Shown one piece after another: positions 49,407-60,802 of a stretch of DNA of 64,000 nt. Source of the stretch: Spinacia oleracea. Its lineage: Eukaryota > Streptophyta > Magnoliopsida > Caryophyllales > Amaranthaceae. The first letter of the stretch is position 1. Every line of letters begins with the position of its first letter. The stretch is taken from positions 99,293,152 through 99,357,151 of the forward strand of contig NC_079491.1 of the NCBI RefSeq assembly GCF_020520425.1, given 5' to 3'. The notes under the pieces were generated by a model that was given only the letters and a program-made list of their open reading frames with translations, made no database searches and was not told the DNA's origin. The position numbers and the translations under genes are program-made.

Positions 49407-51001
49407 ATTAAAAACTACAATTGAAAAGAATAAACAAATAAATAACCATTCACAGTTTCTCTTAATAAACTTAAATTCTAGCATACATGCATAATTCAAT
49501 GTTTATTAAGCATTTTATTCAAATTATGTGTTCCGGCAGGTGTGAATAAAATGATTCCAAGATCCTAAAATCATTGAAGAACTAAGCACAGTTTGTCGAC
49601 TTAATCCTAGAACATCTTAGGTAAGCAAAAGCCTTTTGCTAATAGTCTAGAAACTATTCTTGGTTGATAGGTACGTCTAAGAACTTATTAGGTAAACCTA
49701 TCGAATTTGCCACGACATAAAAGGACTCCTTACTTATATCGTTGAGTTTCACCAAAACTAACATGTACTCACAATTATTTGTGTACCTTGCCCCTTTAGG
49801 ACCAATAAGTAACACCTCGCTGAGCGAAAACTATTACTAGGTTGATGTAAAGGATATCCAAGCAAGTGTATATTTTGGCATGGCACCTTTTAACTCAATT
49901 TTTAAGTTTGGAACTTAAAGCTCTTACTATGTTGGTTAGATTTTAAGTGAACTAAAATCCTTAATCATGCAACATAATCAAGCTTTTGATCTCATGCATT
50001 TTAAGACATATTTAAAAGCAATAAATAACTTAAAACATGCATAAGATATTTGTGATCTAGTATGGCCCGACTTCATCTTGAAGCTTTAACTTCAAAGTCC
50101 GTCTTGAAAATCTCCGTGGGAGGCACCATTTTCTTCAAATAGGATAAGCTATAACTAATTACAACTATTTGATGGTACGCAGACCATATTTGAATTGAAA
50201 AATAACTTTGGTTCTTCAGACCAATTACATTCAAATTAATGGTACGCAGACCATATTTTCTATCCTATTTGGGCCATACTAGTCACTTCATAACCTGCAA
50301 AACAGTACATATACAATATATACCATTCACCCATTCATTATCATGAATGGCCCACATAGCTGGTTAGTAAAACACATTATGCATCACGTAAACATTTGCA
50401 GCAATTAATCAAGGGCACCAATAATCTACCAATTATTCAGTCCTTATTAATTCTAATCAAGTTGTTTTAACCTTAAGGATTTGTAGACCTAATCAAGAGT
50501 TTATGACTAAAAGCGCTCCCACTTGAACCAATAAATTCATATGCTTTACTAATTTTAAACATAAAAATGTATTTCTAGTCTAACCGGAAACATACAAATT
50601 TAATTAAAATTTAAAGCTCATATAAATTTATAATTGAATCCAAAAAGTTTAATTTAATTTCAGTCGTTATTTAAATTAATTCATGATTTTAATTTTAGTA
50701 AAATAATTAGAATAAATAACATTTATTATAATTACAATATTCAAAATTAAAATCCAAGAAAATAATTTAAATTATTAATTTTAAAATTAATTAAAATTAC
50801 GTGAACTGAAATTTTCAAATTAAACATTCAAAACGATCTAATCGTAATGCAAACATCCTACGCATTGCACGCCCATGGGCCGCTCGCACACAGCCATCGC
50901 TGGCCATGTGCGCGCAGCCCATGCGCTCGTCGCATAGCTGCTGCATTTCCATCGCAAGCCATCGCACGCTGCGCGCGCGCCAGCGCTCGTCGCACGCGAG
51001 C

Positions 51002-51177
51002 CATCGCTCGCAGTGCGCGCGAGCCATCGCTCGCTGTGCGCGCGACATCGCTCGCTGTGCGCGCGACATCGCTCGCTGTGCGTGCGAGCCATCGGTCGCT
51101 GGGCGCGCGACATCGCTCGCTGTGCGTGCGAGCCATCGCTCGCTGGGCGCGCGACATCGCTCGCTGTGCGCGCGAGC
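51002..51177. repeat. GC-rich 21/23-bp tandem array in Copia leader
   Basis: Eight units beginning catcgctcgctg alternate between 21 bp (ending gcgcgcga) and 23 bp (ending gcgagc). Surrounding degenerate units extend the pattern to about 50940-51300. All frames on both strands stay open here because the units lack stops, so the long ORFs over it are not evidence of a gene. Confidence 0.85.
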
Positions 51178-52224
51178 AACGTTGGGCGCAGCGCTCGTGG
51201 CACGCGAGCTTGCGCTCGCTGCGCGCGAGGCTGCGCGCTCTTGCGCGAGGCAGTGCGCGTTGTGGCGCAGCTCGCTTGCTGCCCACACGCGACTGCCTTG
51301 GCTCGCCCTTCGCCCATGCCCATTCGTCCATTGCTCGTGGCCCACGACATAAGGCAGGGCTGCTGCCTTGTGCACGTGCACCATGCCTTGCTCATTGCAT
51401 TCGTGCCGCACGGGCGACGAGCTCCCTTGCTCGTCGTCGCATGCCCGCATTATACAACACCCCTTAAGGGTAACACGAAGCGTCCATTGCTTTGTGCGTG
51501 CAAGTTATATGAACGAATCGCATAAAAAATTTAAAATTTATAAAATTAATGACAAATTAATAAATATTATTAATTTCATAATTTTAGGGCGAAAAATCGA
51601 AAATTTATTATCCAATTGATTTCCGATTGTTATGGATTCAAGTCTAGGTCATAAAAAATTTAAAATTTATCATAAATTTACAATTTTTATGGTGGTTTTT
51701 AATCATAGGTTTCTAATTAAATTACAATTAATTATGAAAATCAAATTAATTCTAAATTATTCTAATTTTCAACAAATTAATCATAATTACAAATTAGATT
51801 GCATAATTAACAAGACTAGGCATTCAAACTTGTTAAACATATGCAGTAGGTCAATCAAAATTCAAGATTTATCAACAAGAATCGCAAATATTTAATTTAA
51901 CATCTTAAATTTACGAAATTTTGCATTCGAAAAAATAAAACCTTCGAAAAGTAATAGTTAGGCTTCGAATTTGAGAATTCTGGGTTCGGAAGAAAAATAC
52001 TATTTTTGTCAAAATTTTAGAATGCCTTTTACATGCGAAATTGACACAAAAATCACTCGATTTGGATGAGTAACGAAGAAACTGCCGAAAAACTGCGTAC
52101 GTATAATTAAATAAACGCAATTTGCAATTAATTAACAATTACGAAAATTAATCACCCCTTTTAATTCTTGCAAATTTGTAATATTTAACCATGTTCATGC
52201 AATTTTAGATTATGAAAATAATAA

Positions 52225-52240
52225 GGGGCTCGTGATACCA
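52225..52240 (-). other. Copia primer-binding site (slightly altered)
   Basis: The minus strand reads TGGTATCACGAGCCC, one base after the LTR end. The canonical initiator-Met site is TGGTATCAGAGCC, so one C appears inserted. Confidence 0.65.
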
Positions 52241-52241
52241 C

Positions 52242-53035
52242 TGTTAGGTTATGATACATATGATATTACATAAATCATGCGGAAACAACCATTAACCCAG
52301 GATTACATATTATTTACACATAATCATATAGCATAATTTAGATGCATACTCTTTGTTGCGTGCCCTCCCTAGCTGCGCCCGAACCGAACAAGAACAAGTC
52401 TTTAGGACTCCAAGTGTCGTCCCTCCGTAGATAGTCCACAGCACGTCCGGATCCGCCTTAAGATTGACCAACTAGAATCGCCCTTAAGGTACTAGAATTT
52501 TCGGCACTTTTGAGCAAGATGTGTGGCTGAATTTTTCTCTCAAAATTCTGACAATATTTCCGTTTCCGGCAATATTTCCGATTCTGGTAATATTTCCATT
52601 TCCGATAATATTTTCCGATACGTACCATGTTTCCGTTTCCGGCAACATCTACGACTTGGATAATATTTATATTTCCGATACGATCCATATTTCCGTTTCC
52701 GGTAATATCATCGTTTCCGGAGTATTCATTTCTTGCCTGTGACGATCTCAGCTCCCACTGAAACCAAGATCCGTCGGTTCCGAATATCCATAGATAGAGT
52801 ATTTAATGCCATTAAATACTTGATCCGTTTACGTACTATTTGTGTGACCCTACGGGTTCAGTCAAGAGTAAGCTGTGGATTAATATCATTAATTCCACTT
52901 GAACTGAAGCGGCCTCTAGCTAGGCATTCAGCTCACTTGATCTCACTGAATTATTAACTTGTTAATTAATACTGAACCGCATTTATTAGACTTAACATAG
53001 AATGCATACTTGGACCAAGGGCATTATTTCCTTCA
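52242..53035 (-). repeat. Copia 5' LTR with 622-bp internal deletion (794 bp)
   Basis: Matches 43159-44574 at both ends but jumps from ctctcaaaa (43454-43462 equivalent) straight to ttctgacaatatttcc (about 44085). The missing part includes the TATA box, the GC-rich block and half of the 18-bp array. About eleven further base differences from the 3' LTR are visible in the remaining 794 bp. Confidence 0.9.
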
Positions 53036-53199
53036 GTGAGCTCTTCCCTAGTTGGAATCGGAGGTCCTGCGTTTGTGGCGGTCGTAGCTCTGCTTGGCTG
53101 TGACCTCGCCCTTGATTGAGGGTGCTCCTCTTCGTCAGATTCCGAATCTGACCGCACTATCATATCGTCATCATTGTTGTTGATAACATCATTAACCAT
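53036..53199 (-). pseudogene. Tat gag 5' fragment (start of split gag-pol)
   Basis: Starts at the ATG at 53199 (MVNDVINNNDDDM) and runs in frame to the Copia junction, ending PTREELT. It corresponds to the first 50-odd residues of the gag at 20217. Read-through into Copia ends it quickly. Confidence 0.88.
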
Positions 53200-53259
53200 T
53201 TTGCAGAAAGAGGTGGTTCAAAGGCTTTGAAGTGTTCTTCCCCACAGACGGCGCCAAAT

Positions 53260-53687
53260 TGTTCCGGTGTTGTAAAGATGGAAACAATGGGCTTCGAATG
53301 AAGGCCCTTTCGTATGTGTTGAAGATCTTGCTTGCTTGAATGAGTCGAGTCCGAATTCACCTACACAAGAGCAAAGTCACTAGCCTCGGGGGTGTTTCCG
53401 AGGAAAGCCCCTCCGATGCCTAAGTAAGAACGATGCTCGGATTCTAGAGAGAAGTTCTCTAGAAGAGTAGTCTTAAGGCGATAAATTGGACGTACCTTGA
53501 GGTGTGAGCCTTGGTGGCCTATTTATAGTGTTTGCATAATAAATGCCCATAGGTCATTTATTGCTATTGGGCCTTGGGCCTTAATGGATGGCTGAATAGC
53601 CATAGTGGTAAGGTTTGATGCTGTTGTTTAGAGCCATTGGGCTTTGGACTTAGTGGCCCAATTGAATATCAATTGGGAGCCCAAACA
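53260..53687 (-). repeat. Tat 5' LTR of minus-strand element (428 bp)
   Basis: Ends tgttccgg and cccaaaca as for the other LTR. The TATA box is on the minus strand at 53520-53527. The primer site is adjacent at 53239-53256. The duplication gttgt follows at 53688-53692. Confidence 0.95.
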
Positions 53688-53692
53688 GTTGT

Positions 53693-53832
53693 TAATTAAT
53701 GAGTGAATGCATCAGTCGGTTTGATCATTCAATAACGTATTTGTTTAGTTGCTCAATTGCTTTTGTAAAGGCAATTAACAATGTGAGGAGTAACTGACTA
53801 ATTATTGCTTGATTGTTCTTTTGATTTTGTTT
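53693..53832. other. Short unique remnant between Tat element and LINE
   Basis: About 140 bp of AT-rich DNA with gttaattaatgagtgaatg near the left end. It continues the pre-insertion sequence from 32155. No feature is seen. Confidence 0.5.
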
Positions 53833-53892
53833 ATTTTAGTGTATGTTTTTTTTTTTGATGCAAAAGAGGGAAAGCCCGTACAATAATCGAAA

Positions 53893-56800
53893 TTAAACAA
53901 TAAGACGAGGCGTAGTAACGCCAACTAAATCCTCATAGAGGAGTTTAGATATTTCGTGTGGGGGCACATCAAAATACACTAAACTCTCTTGTTGGATGAC
54001 ACCTATGTTAGCAAACTTATCAGCTACCTTATTACCCTCTCTAAAACAGTGACAAATGCGGAAATTGGACCCAAAAGACTTGATGATTCTGCGGCTGTTT
54101 TGGAGCATAAAATAGCATTCTCCACCTTGATAATCTGCATTGTTCAAAACCTCTATGCAAGCTTTGTTATCCATTTGCAGGATTAGCTTGTTTATGCCCA
54201 TGTTTTTTTGCCATAGTGAGACCATATTCAGCTGCTGCTACCTCTGCTTTGTAGGCTGAGCAAACGCCTAAGTTGGCAGCGAAACCCCTGATAAACGCAC
54301 CCCTGTCGTCCCGTAAAACACCTCCACCACCTGCAAGACCCGGAGATCCTTTGGAAGCACCGTCAGTGTTTAAGGTGAACCAGCCTGGAGGAGGAGCCAT
54401 CCATTTAATGTGGACTTCTCTTCTTACAGTAGTGTTCTGTAACTTAGTCTCCTCGTTAGCATAGAGAACTCTGCAAGCCTCAACAATACGGGTTCGAAGG
54501 AATATTCCTGTATCCACGGGAATATCATTTTCTTTTCCAAATGTGAGACAGTTTCTCCATCTCCAATTCCACCAGATGGTTAAAGCGAAGCAGATAGGCC
54601 AGTTGTCAGGAAAGAGTGAGCCTTCTGCCAATAAATTCCTAGTAATCCAAGTTTGGAGGTCACCCATATAGAAGGAGGAATGTCTTGCCACACTTCCAAT
54701 ACTATTCCAAATGCTTCTGGCAGCTCGCGATCACGGAGGAGGTGCAACATTGTTTCCTCTCTATCCAGGTTACATCTTTTACACCTCGTGTCATCCGAGA
54801 GCTGTCTTCGAACTCTATTAGCGTTACACAGTAGGCGGTCATGAAGGGCAAGCCAAAGAAAGACTCTAATTCGTTGTTGCACAGGAGCCTTCCACGCTAG
54901 GTCCCATTTTGCATCTTTGAAGTTTTGGTCTTCTTCTCTCATAATGTTTAGAGCATACTTAATTGAAAAACCTCTTGTGGTTGAACCTTTCCAGTACCGT
55001 AAGTCACCTGCATTGGTGTCAGGAACAAGCTTATGTGATGCTATTTGTTTGAGGATTGCGGCAGGTAGTAGATGGGCAAAAGAGTCCCACTTCCACCCCT
55101 GGGAGGTATCCCACATATCTTCAACTATAGCCCCATCAAGCTCGGTTGGAATAGTGCCCAGAATATCCACTCTAAGCGGTTCACTTGTTGCCCAGCAGTG
55201 ATCCCAGAATAGCGTGTTACGTCCGTTTCCAATGGCTACTGCAGACCCCTTCTTAAGCCAATGAGTGTTCTCGGTTATTCCTCTCCAGACATTAGACATA
55301 TTCGAGGTGGGCGTAAACATGTCTATGTCGCATCGGCCTTTGCAATATTTGTGCCGTAACACACGTGACCATAACGCACTTGGTTCCGCGAGCACTCTCC
55401 AACCTAATTTTGTGAGAAAGGCAGCGTTCATTTGTCTGGCTGATTTGAGCCCAACACCCCCCATTGCTTTAGGGCGCTGCAAAGTGTCCCAGGAGAGGAG
55501 GTGTATGCGAGCCTTCTCATCACTACCACCCCAAATAAATCTCCATGCCTTTTTATCAATATCGTCACATATGGTGCGTGGAATTTTTGCAGTTTGCATC
55601 GAGTAATTCGCCATTGTAGTGATGGTAGATTGAGCCAGCGTGATTCGGCCAGCAAGTGAGAGGTATTTCGATTTCCACCCTGTCAAGCGTCTGTCGATTT
55701 TCTCACATAGATGAGCAAAGGTATCTCTAGTCACACGACTAGTCAGCGTTGGCATACCTAGATAGCGTCCAAGATCGGAAGTGGTCTCCATGCCAAGGGT
55801 ATTGCTGATGGCTTCTTGGTTCTCCAAACTGACATTTTTGGAGAAATATACATGCGATTTTGAGAGGCTCACCTTCTGGCCTGAAGCAGAACAGAAACGG
55901 TTTAGACATTCCCGAATTGTTGTTGCTTGATCAACGGAAGCTTCTGCAAACAATATGATGTCGTCAGCGAAGAAGAGATTGGAAAGCTGTGGTCCACCTC
56001 TACTGGCATATATTGGTTTCCATTTTCCCTCTAGAATTGCCTCCTCAATGATTTGGTTTAACCTCTCCATGCAAAGCACAAACAAGTATGGTGATAGGGG
56101 ATCCCCTTGCCGGATGCCACGAGAGGGAGTGAAGGCTTCCGTTTGTTCCGCATTCCAAAGAATCCTCATCGAGGGAGAAGAGACACACTCCATTATCACG
56201 TTTATCATACGAATACGGAAGTTCATGTCTGAGAGAGTATCACGAACAAAGGACCACTTCAATCGATCGTATGCTTTTTCAAAATCAATTTTAATGATCA
56301 TGTATCCCTTTCCTCCCTGTTTCCGTTTCCGTTTCATCGTATGAATTACCTCTTGCACGATAACAATATTGTCAGAAATTTGGCGGCCCGGGACGAAGCT
56401 TGTTTGCGTGTTGGAGGTGAGAAGTGGTAGCAGGGGCTTGATGCTGTTCGCGATGGCTTTCGTGATGATCTTGTAGGTGACGTTGCACAGCCCTATTGGT
56501 CGAAATTGAGAAGGGAGTTCAGGTTTGTCCACCTTTGGAATTAAAACAAGGAATGTTTCATTCAAAGTGGCAGGCAGGCCTTTGCCTTCAAGAACCGATT
56601 TCACCAACGAGTACACATTGGGTGACACAACACTCCAATTTTTTTGGTAGAACAAGGCCTGAAAACCATCTGGGCCAGGAGCTTTTAAAGAGCCCATTTG
56701 TTGCACAACTAGATCGATGTCACTGTTGGAATAGGGCCGGTTCAGTTTATTCCAATCCTCTCTTGAGAATTCTGTTGAGACACCCGAAGGGATGTCGTAT

Positions 56801-58065
56801 TCTCTGTTAGGTTCATCATCAGTGAATAACTGGGCAAAGTAATTTACAATAATTTCTCGAACTTGGCCAGGAGTGTGCACCCAATTGCCCTCATTATTTT
56901 TTATGGCAGTGATCTTGTTCTTCCATCTACGGACAACTGTACTCATGTGGAAAAACGTTGTGTTTCGATCGCCGTTGTTGAGCCAGTCGACTCTTGCCTT
57001 TTGATACCACATGGTTTCTTCTTGATCAAGTACAATGTCCAACTCTCGACGCAACTTAGCTTCCAGTTTGATTAAACTAGAGTTGCGTCCAGTAGAGAGT
57101 CTGGTCTGAATACCTTGGATTCGAGCCATCAAGGTTCGTTTTTCACGAAATATGTTGTAGAAAACCTCTTTGTTCCAATCTTGGAGTTCTAATGAAAGAG
57201 CTTTCAAGAGAGGGGTTAAGGGGGTCTCTGAGTTCCATTTTTCCTGGATGAAAGAAGCAAAGTGTTCATGTGTCAGCCACGCTGCTTGGAAGCGAAACGG
57301 TTTATTTAGCACATTCAGCGGGGCAAAGCCATTAGGGGATATGAGGAGAGGACAGTGATCGGATTGAAGAGAAGGCAGATGTTTCACTCTCGCATTGTCA
57401 AAGCGAAGACCCCATTCCGAGTTGCATAAGGTTCGATCCAGTCTAGCACTTTGGTGGGTTTCAACTGACTTGCCTCGTGCCCAAGTGTGATTGGAGCCAG
57501 AGAACTCCACTTCGATTAATTGAGTGTCTTCGACCCATTGGTTGAATCGTGCACTCCTTCTTGTGGTTTCAGGGCAGCTGGAGCTACGTTCCCATCCGTA
57601 TCTTGTATCGTTGAAATCCCCCGCCAGAAGCCATGGTTTGTCATTCCGAGCCGCAAAATTTGACAGGTCACTCCACAGTTCATGGCGTTTCGATGGGTCT
57701 GGACTTGCATAGACAGTAGAAAAGTACCATGGTTCTTCACCCACTTTTGTGATGGTCATTGTGATGTATTGGTTACTTTGTTCGATCGGTTCCACCCTAA
57801 CAAGGGCGGGTTTCCAGTAGACCCAAATGCCCCCACTGAACCTTGTACGTCCACCCTAGAGTGTCCCTCATAGTTCAGAATCGAGGCAATTTTTTGGGCA
57901 TGGACGCCCCCCATGTGAGTTTCGACCAGAGCAAAGACCATTGGTCTGTGGATACGAATAACTTCCTTGAGGACAGAGATGAATTCGACTTCCGGCTCCT
58001 TGAACGTTCCAGACCATACAAGTTATGGGGGACGAGTCAGCAATGGGGATTTGATTATTATTCAT
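53893..58065 (-). pseudogene. LINE ORF2 (endonuclease, RT, RNase H), frameshifted
   Basis: Starts around 58065 with an endonuclease N-terminus (CMVWNVQGAG), then shifts frame for ALVETHMGG (about 57940-57830), then returns to the first frame for a 1.07-kaa stretch (57795-54580). That stretch includes LAGDFND, SDHCPLL, RT with FFADDIILFAEA (about 55935-55975) and a zinc-binding CKRCNLDREETMLH region. The RNase H (LNTDGASKGSPG) continues in another frame (54691-54167). Its end (CHCFREGNKVADKF, stop at 53893) is in yet another. At least four frame changes mean no intact protein. The domain sequences themselves are well preserved, so decay is recent. Confidence 0.88.
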
Positions 58066-58080
58066 AACGTCAGATGGGTT

Positions 58081-59973
58081 TTAAGACATGGGCATAAGGG
58101 CTCTATGGATAAAGCGTAGGGCTTGTTTGATCTCATTGGGCAATTTTAGGGTGAATATCAACTCCGGCGAGGTCTGATTCGGCGCCGTCCATGAGTGTAT
58201 CTCCACCTCCATCTTGTGGGTCAGGGGGTCGGCCATGGCCATGTAGGGTTCCGTCATTGGATATCCCGCACATATTATCTTCTCTGGGGGGATTTGGAGG
58301 AAGATTGGTTGAGGGGGTAGGTGAGACATGTGAGATCGAGGGAACAATGTGGGGTGAGGTATGGTGTTTATCAAGTCCAGAAAGGGTTAGGCTTGGTGTG
58401 GCTTCCTTGTGTGCTTTGAATATTAATAGTGAGTTTTCTTTGCCTGGAAATTCTGTTGAGAGGGAGTTTGTGTGGGCTTCAGTTTCTTGTGTGTTGACTC
58501 GGTCTTGGAGAATTGATTTAGATGGGGTCAAATTCTTTTTCCGTACTTCTTGCCACTTCTTAGCACTTCCCATAATTGGCCGTAATTACTGGAATTCTTA
58601 TTTGATTTTCCAATATTAAAGGGATTCCCTTGCGAGCCAATATTGGTGATTTGAGAAGATTTGCCGAGGTCAATTGTTTCCATATTTGTGGAGATTGTGT
58701 GAAGCTCATTATGCACAGTGTTATCTTGATTTTGGACGTTCAAGATATTGTGCGTAATATTATCCGTATTTTGCGCCCTTAAGATTGTGAATCTTGACCC
58801 ACCAGATTTTTCTCTTTGATTTCCCTGTGATTGCTCCTGATTGGCCGCCTTTCCAGGATTTTCCTTCGCCGTTTCTCCTTGTTGTTTTTCCGGTCTAGCA
58901 ATTCTCCGGCGAGGGGGTGGTTTTTTGACCATCATCCACTCTCCAAAGTCCTTTTCTTCAACGGTTTGGATGATCACATCCTTTTGCTTGTCTTCTTCAT
59001 CCCTATTCTTTTGATTATAAACTGTGCTTGGTTCAATGTGTGATGAGCAATTTTCACCTTGATGACCTATTTTGCCACATTGGAAGCATATCATTCTAAG
59101 ACCCTCGTACTGTACTTGCCAGATTTTACCTCGGAGCCAAAACTTTGAGAGGAGTGGTTTGGAGAGGTCCAGCTCTACACTTAGTCGAGTAAATTGTCCA
59201 CGTTGTGCAAGCGCTGTGTTGTTGTCAATCCGAGTGACTTTGCCAATTTTGCTGCCAATCTTGTGTAGGAATTCCTTATCAAAATATTCCACTGATAGAT
59301 GTGGGATACGTACCCAGGCGGTTAAATGTCGCATTGGTGAATTATCAGGGATGAAATTGGGGATCCACTTGCGAATCGTGAGATAATTATCATCCAACAT
59401 CCATGGTCCCTGAGTGAGGACGTGGTTATAATCACCTATGTTCGAGAATCGGGCTATGAAGTAGTCGTGCCCAATATCCGTTAGGACAAGTCCTCCATTG
59501 AGTTCCCATTTCTTCTTGAGACGCTTCATCAAAGACATATAGCCAATTTTGCTGTCGAACATCTTAATGATGAGGGCATGTTTCCATGGCCGGCGAATCC
59601 TTTGTTTCTCTTCTTTTGATAGCAGAATCATAGGGCATTTTGGGTCTTCCACGTGGTTTTCCGGCTGCTCATCGTCATCAGAGAGGTCATCCTCATCTTC
59701 AAAGTTGTTTGTCCTCAGTAGTGATTGATCCATCGCCACCATGTCACGAAATGATACACCCTTCGATGGAGGGGGATTTCCATTGGGTGGAGGTTGTGTT
59801 GATTTTGGGGGGTTTCGTTGGGGGTCAGTGGTCTCATTTGGGGGTTCTTGATTGAAGATTAGGTGCGTGATTTTCCTTTTGGATTTCTTGGTCGACCGAT
59901 CAATTTGGTCCCGTTCCTCCGACGAGGTTTCCCGGTGAATGGCGAGGTTTTGCGTATTTTGTGTATTGGACAT
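58081..59973 (-). pseudogene. LINE ORF1 (RNA-binding, CCHC), C-terminus frameshifted
   Basis: The main frame (59973-58528, 481 codons) begins MSNTQNTQNL. It has a DUF4283-like region (ALIIKMFDSKIGYMSLMKRL to LTIRKW), then AWVRIPHLSVEYFDKEF, and a single knuckle CFQCGKIGHQGENC. A Ser/Asn/Gln-rich tail follows. Near 58540 the sense continues in another frame (SAKKWQEVRKKNLTPSKS) and later shifts again, ending at 58081, just before ORF2. ORF1 binds LINE RNA in this class. The first 481 codons could still be translated. Confidence 0.8.
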
Positions 59974-60043
59974 ATGGTAACGGACACATTTTAGTGTATG
60001 TGTATTGAACTATTGATTTGTTTTGACTAAGAAATTAATTAGA

Positions 60044-60802
60044 CTAGATTAGATCCCGTGCACGCACGGATTTTGATATTTTTTTCACAAAATATTTAAC
60101 TGAATATCTCCCAAACTACTGCATAGTTATAACATTTTTAACATACTCGTTTAAATTTATTCATCTATTATGCATGTTTAAAATGCTAATGCAACAATTT
60201 GACCAAAATATTAAGTGATATATTTTCCATTATTAATATAACGATTTGACTAAAATATTACAAATTTAGAATAATTATTATTACGTCGTACTCCCTCCGT
60301 CCCGGAATACTTGACATGTTTTCCTTATCGGGCCGTCCCTTAATACTTGACCTGTTTCTAAAAATGAAAATATTCTAACAATGTTATTTCTCACTCCACC
60401 CCTATTAACCCATCTACCCCCTACTCCATACAAAAAATAATTAAAAATTCAACCCCTACTCTCCCCCAACCCCACCCCTTCACCACATTTCCTACTAACT
60501 ACATTAAAATAATACCCCACTATCAACTACTACCTATTAAATTAAATAAGTCAATTCAAGTCCCTTAAACTTTGTGCCGGTCAAACCGGATCGAGTATTC
60601 CGAGACGGAGGGAGTATCTATTATTTCCATAATTTATAAACTAAAATTTGTTTTCATACATAAATAGTTATAAAAAAGGTGGAGAATAAAAATAAAATAA
60701 AACAGATACTCTTTTTTGGGAAAGTGGTTTTTGGCGGGAAAAAATCGCACCAGCAATTGACATGTGTCATTCTTGGTGTCTCTTTTAGTATATAGTAATA
60801 GA
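60044..60802 (-). mobile_element. Non-autonomous Helitron (759 bp), minus strand
   Basis: On the minus strand it opens TCTATTACTATATACTAAAA and closes with a CCGTGC-GTGCACGG hairpin followed by GATCTAATCTAG. It sits between A (60803) and T (60043), the Helitron target. There is no coding capacity, so mobility would depend on a Rep/helicase elsewhere. A Stowaway MITE is nested inside. Confidence 0.85.
60291..60614. mobile_element. Stowaway MITE (324 bp) nested in Helitron
   Basis: Flanked by TA on both sides (60289-60290 and 60615-60616). Terminal inverted repeats CTCCCTCCGTCCCGGAATAC and CTCCCTCCGTCTCGGAATAC differ at one base. An internal sub-repeat (tacttgacatgttt / tacttgacctgttt) lies near the left end. 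No coding sequence. Confidence 0.93.

Larger units (their letters stand above)
49407..52241 (-). other. Long untranslated leader of Copia element
   Basis: About 2.8 kb separates the 5' LTR from the gag start, far longer than usual for Copia elements. Most is AT-rich with short near-repeats (for example ggtacgcagaccatatttgaa at 50174-50194 and again near 50242). A sharply bounded GC-rich segment lies at about 50860-51450. Next to the LTR, the minus strand reads TGGTATCACGAGCC, resembling the initiator-Met primer site but with one extra C. Confidence 0.7.
43159..53035 (-). mobile_element. Ty1/Copia retrotransposon nested in Tat gag, minus strand (9.9 kb)
   Basis: Flanked by 5-bp duplications, gtgag (43154-43158 and 53036-53040). 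The intact Tat sequence at 20370 shows the unduplicated site. LTRs are at 43159-44574 (1416 bp) and 52242-53035 (794 bp). Internal parts are a polypurine tract (44575-44589), a gag-pol ORF (45447-49406), an unusually long 2.8-kb leader, and a primer site next to 52242. It is the same family as the element at 1-2343. I do not assign the Copia lineage. Confidence 0.95.
32156..53687 (-). mobile_element. Ty3/gypsy Tat element, minus strand, interrupted by Copia
   Basis: LTRs of 428 bp at 32156-32583 and 53260-53687 differ at only two positions that I could find. A 5-bp duplication, gttgt, flanks them. Without the nested Copia (43159-53035 plus a 5-bp duplication) the element is about 11.65 kb, matching the plus-strand element in gene order. 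In its own orientation: LTR, primer site, gag-pol (split), 46-bp array, antisense gene (33028-36441), polypurine tract, LTR. It lies tail to tail with the plus-strand element. Confidence 0.95.
53847..59987 (-). mobile_element. L1-type LINE, minus strand (6.1 kb)
   Basis: A perfect 14-bp duplication, attttagtgtatgt, flanks it (53833-53846 and 59988-60001). The 3' end is a short poly(A) (10-11 T on the plus strand, 53846-53856). ORF1 has a DUF4283-like domain and a CCHC knuckle. ORF2 has an endonuclease, RT and C-terminal RNase H, the layout of plant L1 elements. Several frameshifts disable ORF2. Only 14 bases precede the ORF1 ATG, so the 5' UTR is very short or the element is slightly 5' truncated. 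Confidence 0.92.

Noticed and set aside
50815-51525. Several 150-210-codon frames on both strands
   Set aside because: All overlie the GC-rich 21/23-bp array, which lacks stops in every frame. The peptides are repeats of one short motif in each frame.
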